DNA of 11,598 nucleotides from Treponema sp. (GTDB lineage Bacteria; Spirochaetota; Spirochaetia; Treponematales; Breznakiellaceae): assembly GCA_031277045.1 (NCBI GenBank), contig JAISLX010000137.1, positions 1 to 11,598 on the forward strand, in the 5' to 3' direction. A program made the position numbers and the translations under genes. The notes beneath the pieces are model-generated. The model saw only the letters and a list, made by a program, of their open reading frames with translations. It searched no databases and was not told where the DNA came from. Below, in pieces: positions 5,198 through 11,598 of this stretch. Within the stretch, counting starts at the first letter, position 1, and every line of letters starts with the position of its first letter.

Positions 5198-6304
5198 CTA
5201 TTCAATAATCATAAGATCGCGGGGGAAACGGTGCAGTGGCTCCGGACCTTCCGGGCCGACAGCCACAAGGTTTTCGATGCGTACCCCCAGCCGGCCGCTC
5301 AGGTAGATACCGGGCTCAATCGAAAACACCATTCCCGGCGTAATAGGGGTGGTTTCGCCCTGGACCGCGGAAGGCCCTTCGTGGATGTCGATTCCAAGGC
5401 CGTGCCCGGTACGGTGGGTAAAACAGGGCCCGTATCCGGCCTTCTCGATAACCGAGCGGGCGGCCAGGTCCACATCCCCCAGAACGTTCCCCGGCCGGGC
5501 CGCCGCCTCCGCCGCCAGGTGGGCTTCCAGAACGGTGTTGTAAACTTTCTCAAATTCCGCGTCAGGTTTGCCAAAGTGGAAGGTTCTGGTACAGTCCGTG
5601 TTGTAGCCTTCCAAACTGCCCCCAAAGTCCACCAGCAGCCCTTTACCAGCCTCGATGGGGCTTTGTCCGGTAACATGGTGAGGTACCGCGCCGTTCGCCC
5701 CCGCCGCCACGATAGGTTCCCAGGCTTTAACGCCGCCGGAACCCAACTCCGCCACAAGGGCGTCGCGGAACTGGGTTTCCGTCTTGCCCAGCCAGTACCC
5801 GCCTTTGCCGGTAAGCGCGGCCAATGCCTGGTCCGCGGCCCTGCTTGCCCGGCGGATAAGTTCAAGTTCCTCCCTGTCTTTACGGAGCCGCAGGGAACCG
5901 GTAAGCGGGGAACCCAGCGCAAAACGGCTATGGGGGAACTGTTCCGCAAGAGGCAGGGAAAAAAGCGCGGGTATCCGCTCCTCCAGGGCGATTGCCGCAA
6001 GGGGCCAGTTCCGTCTTTCAACTTCCCGCCGCAGCAGGGCAAAGGGATCCTCCCCGTCTTTCCACAGAGCCAATTCCCCCACGGGCAGACCTTTTACCTG
6101 ATCCTGGTAGAGCGTGTTCGCCAGCACAAAGGGCTCCCCTTCCGCCGGCAGAACCAGGAGGAACAGCCGCTCATCCCCGCCCAGAGCGCAGCCGGTAAGA
6201 TACAACAAATTGGAGGATGGGCCCGCCAAAAAAAGGTCGATGCCCCGTTTTTTCATTTCCGCCCGCACTTTGTCCAGGCGGGCACAGTAAACCGCGTGTT
6301 CCAT
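5198..6304 (-). CDS. M24B Xaa-Pro peptidase (aminopeptidase P / prolidase type)
   Basis: A 368-residue cytoplasmic metallopeptidase that removes N-terminal residues or splits dipeptides before proline. An N-terminal creatinase-like domain (about 1-140; DLFLAGPSSNLLYLTGC) is followed by the pita-bread catalytic domain. All five metal ligands are present: Asp226 (LLVDFGG), Asp237 (NTDCTRTF), His301 (TGHGLGIDIHEGP), Glu330 (FSIEPGIY) and Glu344 (GVRIEN). VPHH (207-210) supplies another conserved His. Length and domain order are normal. Sequence alone does not separate aminopeptidase P from PepQ-like prolidase, so no gene symbol is given. The ATG at 6304 has no clear Shine-Dalgarno sequence. It is divergent to the ABC-F gene and probably cotranscribed with the VanZ-like gene. 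Confidence 0.92.
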   Translation of the reverse strand: MEHAVYCARLDKVRAEMKKRGIDLFLAGPSSNLLYLTGCALGGDERLFLLVLPAEGEPFVLANTLYQDQVKGLPVGELALWKDGEDPFALLRREVERRNWPLAAIALEERIPALFSLPLAEQFPHSRFALGSPLTGSLRLRKDREELELIRRASRAADQALAALTGKGGYWLGKTETQFRDALVAELGSGGVKAWEPIVAAGANGAVPHHVTGQSPIEAGKGLLVDFGGSLEGYNTDCTRTFHFGKPDAEFEKVYNTVLEAHLAAEAAARPGNVLGDVDLAARSVIEKAGYGPCFTHRTGHGLGIDIHEGPSAVQGETTPITPGMVFSIEPGIYLSGRLGVRIENLVAVGPEGPEPLHRFPRDLMIIE

Positions 6305-6421
6305 ACGTTAAAAAGGTATCCATAACGGCCGTTTTCTGCTAGTATAACGCCTGCCCGCAGCAAGCGGACGCCGGAACCAGCCGCGTCTGCGGGTATTCAA
6401 ACAAATTAGGAGTATTAGCGC
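6305..6421. promoter_or_regulatory. Divergent promoter region, peptidase and ABC-F genes
   Basis: This is 117 bases between two divergent starts. TAGGAG at 6407-6412, nine bases before the GTG at 6422, is the ABC-F ribosome binding site. An AGTATAAC stretch (6341-6348) offers TATACT on the minus strand and TATAAC on the plus strand as possible -10 boxes. Neither has a well-spaced -35 box. Confidence 0.35.
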
Positions 6422-8080
6422 GTGATTACTGTTACTGATCTTAGCCTTGGTTTTGGCGAACGTGTCCTTTTTAAGGATGTCAATCTTAAATTTACCCCCG
6501 GCAACTGCTACGGCATAATTGGGGCGAACGGCGCCGGAAAATCCACCTTTCTCAAAATCCTCTCCGGGGAAACCGAGTATGACCGGGGGGAAATTTCCGT
6601 CAGTTCCGGCCAGCGTATCGCGGTGCTCAAACAGGACCATTTTGCCTTTGAGGAATACCCGGTTCCGGAAACCGTAATCATGGGTTACCCAAAACTCTAC
6701 CGGATTCAAAAAGAACGGGAAGCCATTTACGCCAAGGCCGATTTTTCAGAGGCCGACGGCATGAGGGCCAGCGAACTGGAGGCGGATTTCGCCGAGCTGG
6801 GGGGCTGGGAGGCGGAAGCCCAGGCGGGGCAGCTTCTTTCCGGACTGGGCCTTGACGAGGCGGACCACGGCAAGATGATGAGCGAACTTGACGAATCCGG
6901 CAAAGTCCGGGTGCTCCTGGCCCAGGCCCTGTTCGGCAGCCCGGATATTCTGCTTCTGGACGAACCTACCAACGGCCTGGACCTGGAATCCATCTCCTGG
7001 CTGGAAGAATTTCTTATCGGCTTTCCCAACACCGTTATTGTGGTTTCCCATGACCGGCATTTTCTTAACTCCGTATGTACCCACGTCTGCGACATAGATT
7101 TTGGCAAGATCACCGCGTATTCGGGGAACTACGATTTTTGGTACCAGATGAGCCAGATGCTTCAGCGCCAGGCCAAAGATCAGCAAAAAAAGAACGAGGA
7201 AAAGGCCAGGGAATTAAAAGAATTTATCCAGCGTTTCGCCAGCAACGCCAGCAAGAGCCGCCAGGCTACCAGCCGCAAAAAAGTGCTGGAAAAACTGGAC
7301 CTGGAAAATATTCACATTACCAGCCGCAAATTCCCCTACGTTGGTTTTAAGCCCGGCCGGGAAATAGGCAACAACGTGCTTAGAGTAGAAAAACTGCGCT
7401 TTGCGAATGAAGGCACAAAACTGCTGGATGAATTTTCCCTTATCGTAAACCGGGGGGACAAAATTGCCTTTGTGGGGATAGAACACGCCGCCAAAAGCGC
7501 CCTGTTTGACATCATAGCCGGTGAAAAAAAAGCGGAATCCGGCGATGTGTACTGGGGCCAAACTACGGCCTTTTCCTACTTCCCAAGGGAAAATTCGGCC
7601 TGCTTTAATTCCGGTCTTTCCATCACCGACTGGCTCAGGCAGTATTCGCCGGATCAGGACGAGACCTACGTGCGCAGCTTTCTGGGGCGCATGCTTTTTT
7701 CCGGGGACGAGGCCCTGAAACCCGTGAACGTTCTTTCCGGGGGGGAACGGGTGCGCTGCCTTTTGGCCAAGATGATGCTTTCCGGCGCCAACGTGCTCAT
7801 TCTGGACGAGCCTACCAACCACCTGGACCTGGAGGCCATTACCGCCCTCAACGACGGGCTTGCCGCGTTTAACGGGGTAATCCTCTTTAATTCCCACGAC
7901 CACGAATTTATCAATTCCATTGCCAACAGGATTATTGAGATTGTCCCCCCTGCGGGATCGGGCGCCGGCCGTTTCCATTACATCGACCGCATGATGCCCT
8001 TTGACAATTACCTTGCCGATGATTCGGTAAAAGAACTGCGCGCCCAGGCCTACCACCACGCGGAGCGGCTGCGGATATAG
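6422..8080 (+). CDS. ABC-F family ATPase (YbiT/YkpA-like)
   Basis: A 552-residue protein with two ABC domains and no membrane segments. ABC-F proteins bind the ribosomal E site and act on stalled or antibiotic-blocked ribosomes. Domain 1 has Walker A GANGAGKS (34-41), a degenerate signature MSELDESGKVR (153-163), Walker B LLLDEPTN (177-184) and switch His SHD (209-211). The linker (about 236-300) is charged, helical and rich in Lys, Gln and Arg, as in the ABC-F P-site tRNA-interaction motif. Domain 2 has an altered Walker A, GIEHAAKS (352-359), with Ala in place of the last Gly, then canonical LSGGE (438-442) and Walker B LILDEPTNHLD (459-469). The degenerate first signature matches what I recall of E. 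coli YbiT. GTG start with TAGGAG nine bases upstream. It is followed by hairpins facing a convergent gene. Confidence 0.93.
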   Translation: MITVTDLSLGFGERVLFKDVNLKFTPGNCYGIIGANGAGKSTFLKILSGETEYDRGEISVSSGQRIAVLKQDHFAFEEYPVPETVIMGYPKLYRIQKEREAIYAKADFSEADGMRASELEADFAELGGWEAEAQAGQLLSGLGLDEADHGKMMSELDESGKVRVLLAQALFGSPDILLLDEPTNGLDLESISWLEEFLIGFPNTVIVVSHDRHFLNSVCTHVCDIDFGKITAYSGNYDFWYQMSQMLQRQAKDQQKKNEEKARELKEFIQRFASNASKSRQATSRKKVLEKLDLENIHITSRKFPYVGFKPGREIGNNVLRVEKLRFANEGTKLLDEFSLIVNRGDKIAFVGIEHAAKSALFDIIAGEKKAESGDVYWGQTTAFSYFPRENSACFNSGLSITDWLRQYSPDQDETYVRSFLGRMLFSGDEALKPVNVLSGGERVRCLLAKMMLSGANVLILDEPTNHLDLEAITALNDGLAAFNGVILFNSHDHEFINSIANRIIEIVPPAGSGAGRFHYIDRMMPFDNYLADDSVKELRAQAYHHAERLRI

Positions 8081-8096
8081 GGCCCCCGCCGGGGCC
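8081..8096 (+). terminator. GC-rich hairpin after the ABC-F gene
   Basis: GGCCCC (8081-8086) and GGGGCC (8091-8096) form a perfect six-base stem directly after the ABC-F stop codon. No T-run follows, so its termination strength is uncertain. Confidence 0.4.
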
Positions 8097-8114
8097 GGAT
8101 TGTTACGCGGGGCA

Positions 8115-8139
8115 GTTCTAAAACCGGTTATTTTAGAAC
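8115..8139. terminator. Hairpin between convergent genes, containing AAAACCGG
   Basis: GTTCTAAAA (8115-8123) and TTTTAGAAC (8131-8139) form a perfect nine-base stem around a seven-base loop, five bases from the stop codon of the convergent lipoprotein gene. With its AT-rich centre it may work as a bidirectional terminator, although no clean T-run follows the stem. It carries the AAAACCGG motif (8120-8127) also found in the repeat region near 3.2-3.6 kb. Confidence 0.5.
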
Positions 8140-8143
8140 CGCA

Positions 8144-9961
8144 TCACTTGATATTAATGTAGTACCGCTCCAGGTAGGCTATCCGCCGGCGGGCCTCGTC
8201 ACAGCGGCGGCTTTGGGGGTATTCCCGGATAAGCCGTCGGTAATAATCCAGCGCGGTACGGATGTCCCTGGAGGGGCCGCCGGCCTCATAAAACTGGCCG
8301 TAGAGCCACCACGCCTCATCACTGCCGGAAGGATAGCGTTCCCGGAACTGATCCAAAATCGACAGAGCCGCTGCCACCCGGCCGGCGTCATACTCCCGCC
8401 GCGCCGAATCAAGGTACCCACCGGGCGTCAAATTTTCGGATAACGGAGTTTCCGGCCGGGCGTCCGCCGCGCCGGGAACCGCTTGATCACGCAATTCCGC
8501 CGTATCCCGGGGCGCGGCGGATACGGCCCCGCCGGGGGCCGCCCCCTCGCCGGACATTTCAGGCCGCGCAGGTTCCGGGGCCGCAGCCGATTCCCGCGCC
8601 CCAGTCTGGGCCGTACTCTCGTCCCGCGCGGCGGCTTCATCCCGCGCCGCGGGCCCGGGCTGAGCGCCGGTTCCCGGTTCCCCAGAAACCAGTGGTCCAA
8701 CCCCCACAGCCTCGGCAGGTTTTTCGGCAACCTGCGCGGCGGGCCTGTTCTTCGGGCCAGCCCCGGATACCTGGCCGGTGATTTCCGCCTCCTCAAGGGC
8801 GCTGGGCCAGCGGGGTTCGGCTACCACCCGGTCCTGGTCATGGGCGGGGTTAAACCACCCCACAGCGGCGGCCTCAGGCAGTTCCCTGACGATAACCTGG
8901 ACATAATCATTCAGAATATAGTCCTGGATGAAATCCTGCTTATAAAATTTCAGCCCGTAGGTTCCCGCCGCCTCCACGCGGAACACAAAACTCTGCCCTT
9001 CAGGATCAAGACGCCTTGAGTTGTAGACAATGCCCGGCCGGGAACTCAACTCACCCAGGTACACCCAGCCGGTACCCCGGAAGGGCACCTCAACCAACTG
9101 CCCCACTGCCGCCCGGACCACCCGGGAAAAGTTCATTCCCGGCTCCCCTATTTCAGGCGGAGCATAAGCCGGCGATTCGGGCAGCGCCGGCAGGGGAGCA
9201 GGTTCCCGGGCCGCGGGCGGCGTCTCCTCCTCGGCGGGACGGATAAAAGAAGGCGCGGTTTCCGGCGGCAGCGCCACAGTCGGGGGGGAAACAGCCGGGA
9301 CAGGAATCTCCGGTTCAGCGGCAGCTTCAGGAATCTCCGGTTCAGCGGCAGTTCCAGGAACCGCCGGCTCAACGGCAGGTTCCGGGGCTGCCGGTCCGGG
9401 GACCAATCCGGGGGCCGGAGCGGGAACCACGGGATCAGAGGCCGCAGGCGCCGCGATAACGGGCGGGGGGACTTCCGGCGGCTGGACAGGAACGGCCGGA
9501 GGCTCCGCCGCGGCTTCCACCGGGGGTTCCGGCACATAGAGGGGGGCCAGAGGTTCAGGCAGCGCGAACTCAAGCGCCTCTTCACGCGGGGGCAGGGGCT
9601 CCACCAGCGTATCGGCAAAGTCTATGACCGGTTCGGGAAGCGGGTCTTCAGCCTCCTCCACGCGAAAAAGACCGGGCGGCAACAGGACCTCGACATTTTC
9701 CCCAGGCGGCGCCTCCGCCGTTTCGGCGGGAAGGGCATCCGTTACCTCATCCTCAAGTCCGGACCCGGCTTCCGGCGCGGGGAGAATCCGTGTGTCCTCC
9801 GGCGAGGGGTTCACCGCGCCGCCGGCTTGCCCAGGAAATCCGTCCGGCTCCACCCGGGGGGCGGGAACCGTTTTGGGGCCGCTTACACATGAAAACGCAG
9901 ACAGCACAGCCGCCAACACAAGAGGCGGACAACAATGCCGGAAGAATACATTGTTACTCAC
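8144..9961 (-). CDS. Pro/Ala/Glu-rich lipoprotein with C-terminal TPR-like domain
   Basis: A 605-residue predicted lipoprotein. The signal peptide ends near Cys25 (VLSAFSC, a relaxed spirochaetal lipobox). A long Pro/Ala/Glu-rich low-complexity segment (about 30-272) follows, including 9-residue repeats of the AEPEIPEAA type near 205-222. A compact, probably beta-rich domain occupies about 274-360 (VGQLVEVPFRGTGWVYLGEL...GTYGLKFYKQDF). A second low-complexity linker (363-512) leads to a TPR-like helical domain (514-600) with GGYLDSARREYDAGRVAAAL and DYYRRLIREYPQS, resembling YbgF/BamD-type repeats. The linkers could span the periplasm or peptidoglycan. GTG start; GGAG eight bases upstream; the start overlaps the preceding stop as GTGA, so translation is coupled. 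I infer a cell-envelope structural role; partners are unknown. Confidence 0.85.
   Translation of the reverse strand: MSNNVFFRHCCPPLVLAAVLSAFSCVSGPKTVPAPRVEPDGFPGQAGGAVNPSPEDTRILPAPEAGSGLEDEVTDALPAETAEAPPGENVEVLLPPGLFRVEEAEDPLPEPVIDFADTLVEPLPPREEALEFALPEPLAPLYVPEPPVEAAAEPPAVPVQPPEVPPPVIAAPAASDPVVPAPAPGLVPGPAAPEPAVEPAVPGTAAEPEIPEAAAEPEIPVPAVSPPTVALPPETAPSFIRPAEEETPPAAREPAPLPALPESPAYAPPEIGEPGMNFSRVVRAAVGQLVEVPFRGTGWVYLGELSSRPGIVYNSRRLDPEGQSFVFRVEAAGTYGLKFYKQDFIQDYILNDYVQVIVRELPEAAAVGWFNPAHDQDRVVAEPRWPSALEEAEITGQVSGAGPKNRPAAQVAEKPAEAVGVGPLVSGEPGTGAQPGPAARDEAAARDESTAQTGARESAAAPEPARPEMSGEGAAPGGAVSAAPRDTAELRDQAVPGAADARPETPLSENLTPGGYLDSARREYDAGRVAAALSILDQFRERYPSGSDEAWWLYGQFYEAGGPSRDIRTALDYYRRLIREYPQSRRCDEARRRIAYLERYYINIK
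9302..9382 (-). repeat. Tandem repeat, 27-base unit, about three copies, inside the lipoprotein gene
   Basis: Units begin at 9302, 9329 and 9356; the first two are nearly identical and the third is diverged. Each encodes a nine-residue block of the type AEPEIPEAA in the Pro/Glu-rich linker. The period is a multiple of three, so copy changes keep the frame. Confidence 0.75.
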
Positions 9962-10482
9962 GGTATTCGCTCCAAAAGGTCATCTATTACCTGTTCCACC
10001 CGCTCCCGCCATTCTTCCTCACCCTGCTCCAGAGGATTGTACCAATAGGGTTCCGCGTCATCCGCCGTCCAGGAATCCCTTCGTTCCCGTTCAAGAATTA
10101 TGGGAGGAAGAAAATCCGGCTCCTCCGGCAAAAACAGGTCTTCCGGGGGGATCGGCGCGAATTTAACCGCCGCCGCTTCCGGTTGTTCCGCCGCCGGCCT
10201 GCCCGCGCCAAACAGGACCACAAGAAGGATAAGCAGCGCCAGCGCCGCGCCGGCCAGCGCTAAACCCAGCCACCTTTCCAGCCAGGGCAGGTTTTCACGA
10301 ACCGGAACGGGGAGCAATGCCCACGGTTTTTGGCCCCAGCCCTGTACCAGTTCCACCGCCCGGCGGACCAGATTCCCAAACCGTTCCGCCGCCGCGCGAA
10401 AAAAACTCCCCGGATTCAGAGCGGACAACAACCCGGCGGCCCTGCCTTTAACTTTTTCAAGCATGTTTGAGGGGGAAGACAT
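9958..10482 (-). CDS. Single-pass membrane protein upstream of the TPR lipoprotein
   Basis: A 174-residue protein with one membrane segment (about 71-92, [22 protein letters not shown]). The N-terminus is basic and amphipathic ([12 protein letters not shown]...[18 protein letters not shown]), and the C-terminus is acidic and proline-rich ([22 protein letters not shown]...[14 protein letters not shown]). By the positive-inside rule the C-terminus should face the periplasm. I do not recognise a named family. The ATG at 10482 is taken because it lies just after a strong promoter; an ATG at 10464 is an alternative, and a longer frame to 10599 would cross the promoter and has no ribosome binding site. 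Its stop overlaps the start of the lipoprotein gene (GTGA). It probably anchors or recruits that lipoprotein's system, but this is inferred from the operon only. Confidence 0.75.
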   Translation of the reverse strand: MSSPSNMLEKVKGRAAGLLSALNPGSFFRAAAERFGNLVRRAVELVQGWGQKPWALLPVPVRENLPWLERWLGLALAGAALALLILLVVLFGAGRPAAEQPEAAAVKFAPIPPEDLFLPEEPDFLPPIILERERRDSWTADDAEPYWYNPLEQGEEEWRERVEQVIDDLLERIP

Positions 10483-10489
10483 ACAAAAA

Positions 10490-10498
10490 ATTATATCA
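10490..10498 (-). promoter_or_regulatory. Extended -10 promoter for the membrane protein/lipoprotein operon
   Basis: On the minus strand the bases read TGATATAAT, a perfect TGn plus TATAAT extended -10 element, which explains the absence of a good -35 box. Transcription should start about seven bases downstream, at or next to the ATG at 10482. The mRNA would then be leaderless, or have a short leader if the ATG at 10464 is used. Confidence 0.55.
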
Positions 10499-10554
10499 GA
10501 AAAGCCGGATTTTATTTGCCTATTGGCCCCGGTTTTCAGACATTTGAACGTACT

Positions 10555-10582
10555 GGCGGTTTCCGCCGTTTCGGGGTACAAT
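10555..10582 (+). promoter_or_regulatory. Possible prfA promoter with a small hairpin
   Basis: TACAAT at 10577-10582 is a reasonable -10 box ahead of prfA. No good -35 lies at normal distance; TTGAAC at 10544-10549 is 27 bases away. GGCGG-TTT-CCGCC (10555-10567) forms a hairpin where the -35 would be. Confidence 0.35.
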
Positions 10583-10603
10583 GAGGCCAGGAGTATCAAT
10601 CAA

Positions 10604-11598
10604 TTGAACGAACGATTACATTCCCTTTTGGAACGCCATAAAGAACTGGGAACCCTTATCCAGGACCCGGAACTGGTAAAAGACCAGAACAAATACCGGG
10701 ATCTGATGCGGGAATACTCCCATCTCGGCGATATCGCCGCGGCCCAGGAAGAAATCGACAATTTTTCCGGCCAGGCCCAGGACGCCAAAACCCTCATCGC
10801 CGAAGAAAAAGACCCGGAAATGCGGGAACTGGCAAAAGAAGAACTCAAGGAACTGGAACTCAGGATCAAGGACACGGAGGACCGGCTCAAATTCCTGCTC
10901 ATCCCCCGGGACCCGCTGGACGAAAAAAACATCATCATGGAGATCCGCGCCGGAACCGGCGGGGACGAGGCCGCCCTGTTCGCGGCGGACTTGTTCCGCA
11001 TGTACTCCCGGTTTGCCGAAACCAGGGGCTGGAAGTTCGAAATCATGAACTCCAACGAAACCGAATTAGGCGGCCTTAAAGAGATCGTCTTTTCCATCAG
11101 CGGCGGCAATGTTTACGAAAACCTCCGCTACGAATCCGGGGTTCACCGGGTACAGCGGGTCCCCGCTACCGAAGCTTCCGGCCGTATCCACACCTCCGCC
11201 GTTACCGTGGCGGTCCTCCCCGAAGCCGATGAAACCGAAGTCAACATCCGCCAGGAAGACCTTCGCATCGACGTAATGCGGGCCGGCGGCCCCGGCGGTC
11301 AGTGCGTCAACACCACTGACTCCGCGGTCCGCATCACCCACCTCCCCTCCGGCATCACCGTCCACTGCCAGGACGAAAAAAGCCAAATCAAAAACAAGGC
11401 CAAGGCCATGCGGATACTCCGGGCCCGGATCTACGAAATGGAAGAAGCCAAAGCCGCCAGTGAGCGGGCGGAGGCCCGGAAAAACCAGGTGGGCAGCGGC
11501 GACCGTTCCGAGCGGATCCGCACCTACAACTTCCCCCAAAACCGCCTTACCGATCACCGCATCAACCTTACGCTTTACAAGCTGGACCTTATCATGCA
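10604..11598 (+). CDS. prfA: Peptide chain release factor 1 (RF1), 3'-truncated by window end
   Basis: RF1 recognises UAA and UAG stop codons in the ribosome and triggers peptidyl-tRNA hydrolysis. Visible are 331 codons of an expected 350 or so. The tripeptide anticodon PAT is at 187-189 ([14 protein letters not shown]), identifying RF1 rather than RF2, whose motif is SPF. The catalytic GGQ is at 231-233 in [21 protein letters not shown] charged coiled-coil N-terminal domain (1-100) precedes [15 protein letters not shown]. Initiation is assigned to the TTG at 10604, ten bases after AGGAG (10589-10593): no in-frame ATG or GTG lies nearby and the alignment with E. coli RF1 begins here. The Gln of GGQ is normally methylated by PrmC, whose gene often follows prfA. 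Divergent to the membrane protein/lipoprotein operon. Confidence 0.95.
   Translation, partial: MNERLHSLLERHKELGTLIQDPELVKDQNKYRDLMREYSHLGDIAAAQEEIDNFSGQAQDAKTLIAEEKDPEMRELAKEELKELELRIKDTEDRLKFLLIPRDPLDEKNIIMEIRAGTGGDEAALFAADLFRMYSRFAETRGWKFEIMNSNETELGGLKEIVFSISGGNVYENLRYESGVHRVQRVPATEASGRIHTSAVTVAVLPEADETEVNIRQEDLRIDVMRAGGPGGQCVNTTDSAVRITHLPSGITVHCQDEKSQIKNKAKAMRILRARIYEMEEAKAASERAEARKNQVGSGDRSERIRTYNFPQNRLTDHRINLTLYKLDLIM

Noticed and set aside
5231..6325. 364-codon open frame on the plus strand opposite the Xaa-Pro peptidase gene
   Set aside because: It is the antisense shadow of a well-supported gene with all five metal ligands. The product is rich in Arg, Pro and Gly with no recognisable motif, as expected for GC-rich antisense frames.
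10483..10599. N-terminal extension of the small membrane protein to 10599
   Set aside because: It would cross the extended -10 promoter and reach the prfA ribosome binding site. No Shine-Dalgarno sequence precedes it.

Overview
The window looks like ordinary chromosome from a spirochaete, most likely a Treponema-type bacterium and perhaps one of the gut or termite-associated lineages. The basis is lipoproteins with relaxed lipoboxes, a beta-helix lipoprotein with Pmp-like repeats, and a small membrane protein plus a Pro-rich TPR lipoprotein divergent from prfA. Protein genes are fairly GC-rich, while the beta-helix gene and its flanks look more AT-rich by eye. The assignment is inference from protein character; no rRNA or tRNA gene is visible.

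Layout, left to right. A minus-strand pair comes first: coaE, overlapping the start of an exported or membrane protein that runs off the left edge (1-692). Divergent to it is a DUF362/ferredoxin-type 4Fe-4S protein (734-1825). A convergent intergenic stretch (1826-2052) leads to a minus-strand beta-helix lipoprotein gene (2053-3225), then a 431-base palindrome-rich non-coding region (3226-3656). Two small plus-strand membrane proteins follow (3657-4082 and 4168-4563, the second of the DUF4418 type), with a strong intrinsic terminator between them. A minus-strand pair encodes an M24B Xaa-Pro peptidase (5198-6304) and, downstream, a VanZ-like protein (4659-5039). Divergent to these is an ABC-F ATPase (6422-8080). 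A minus-strand two-gene operon (8144-10482) encodes a single-pass membrane protein and a 605-residue Pro/Ala/Glu-rich lipoprotein with a TPR-like C-terminus. Divergent from it, prfA (release factor 1) starts at a TTG (10604) and runs off the right edge about 20-25 residues short of completion.

How the genes work together. Most are unlinked housekeeping functions: CoA synthesis, peptide turnover, an ABC-F translation factor and translation termination. The clearest functional unit is the pair at 8144-10482, translationally coupled by a GTGA overlap, which looks like an inner-membrane protein working with a periplasm-spanning lipoprotein. The two Cys-rich membrane proteins at 3657-4563 may be another unit.

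Most unusual content. (1) A family of short palindromic repeats fills the non-coding DNA on both sides of the beta-helix lipoprotein gene. It includes two ungapped 37-base copies (30/37 identical) that bracket the gene in direct orientation, and a recurrent GTTC(N)AAAACCGG motif. (2) The VanZ-like gene has no usable ATG/GTG/TTG at its expected start but has an ATC ideally placed behind a Shine-Dalgarno sequence. (3) Nucleotide-binding motifs depart from consensus in CoaE and in the second half of the ABC-F protein. I found no CRISPR array, insertion sequence, prophage or defence system, and no clear evidence of a wholly new multi-gene system.
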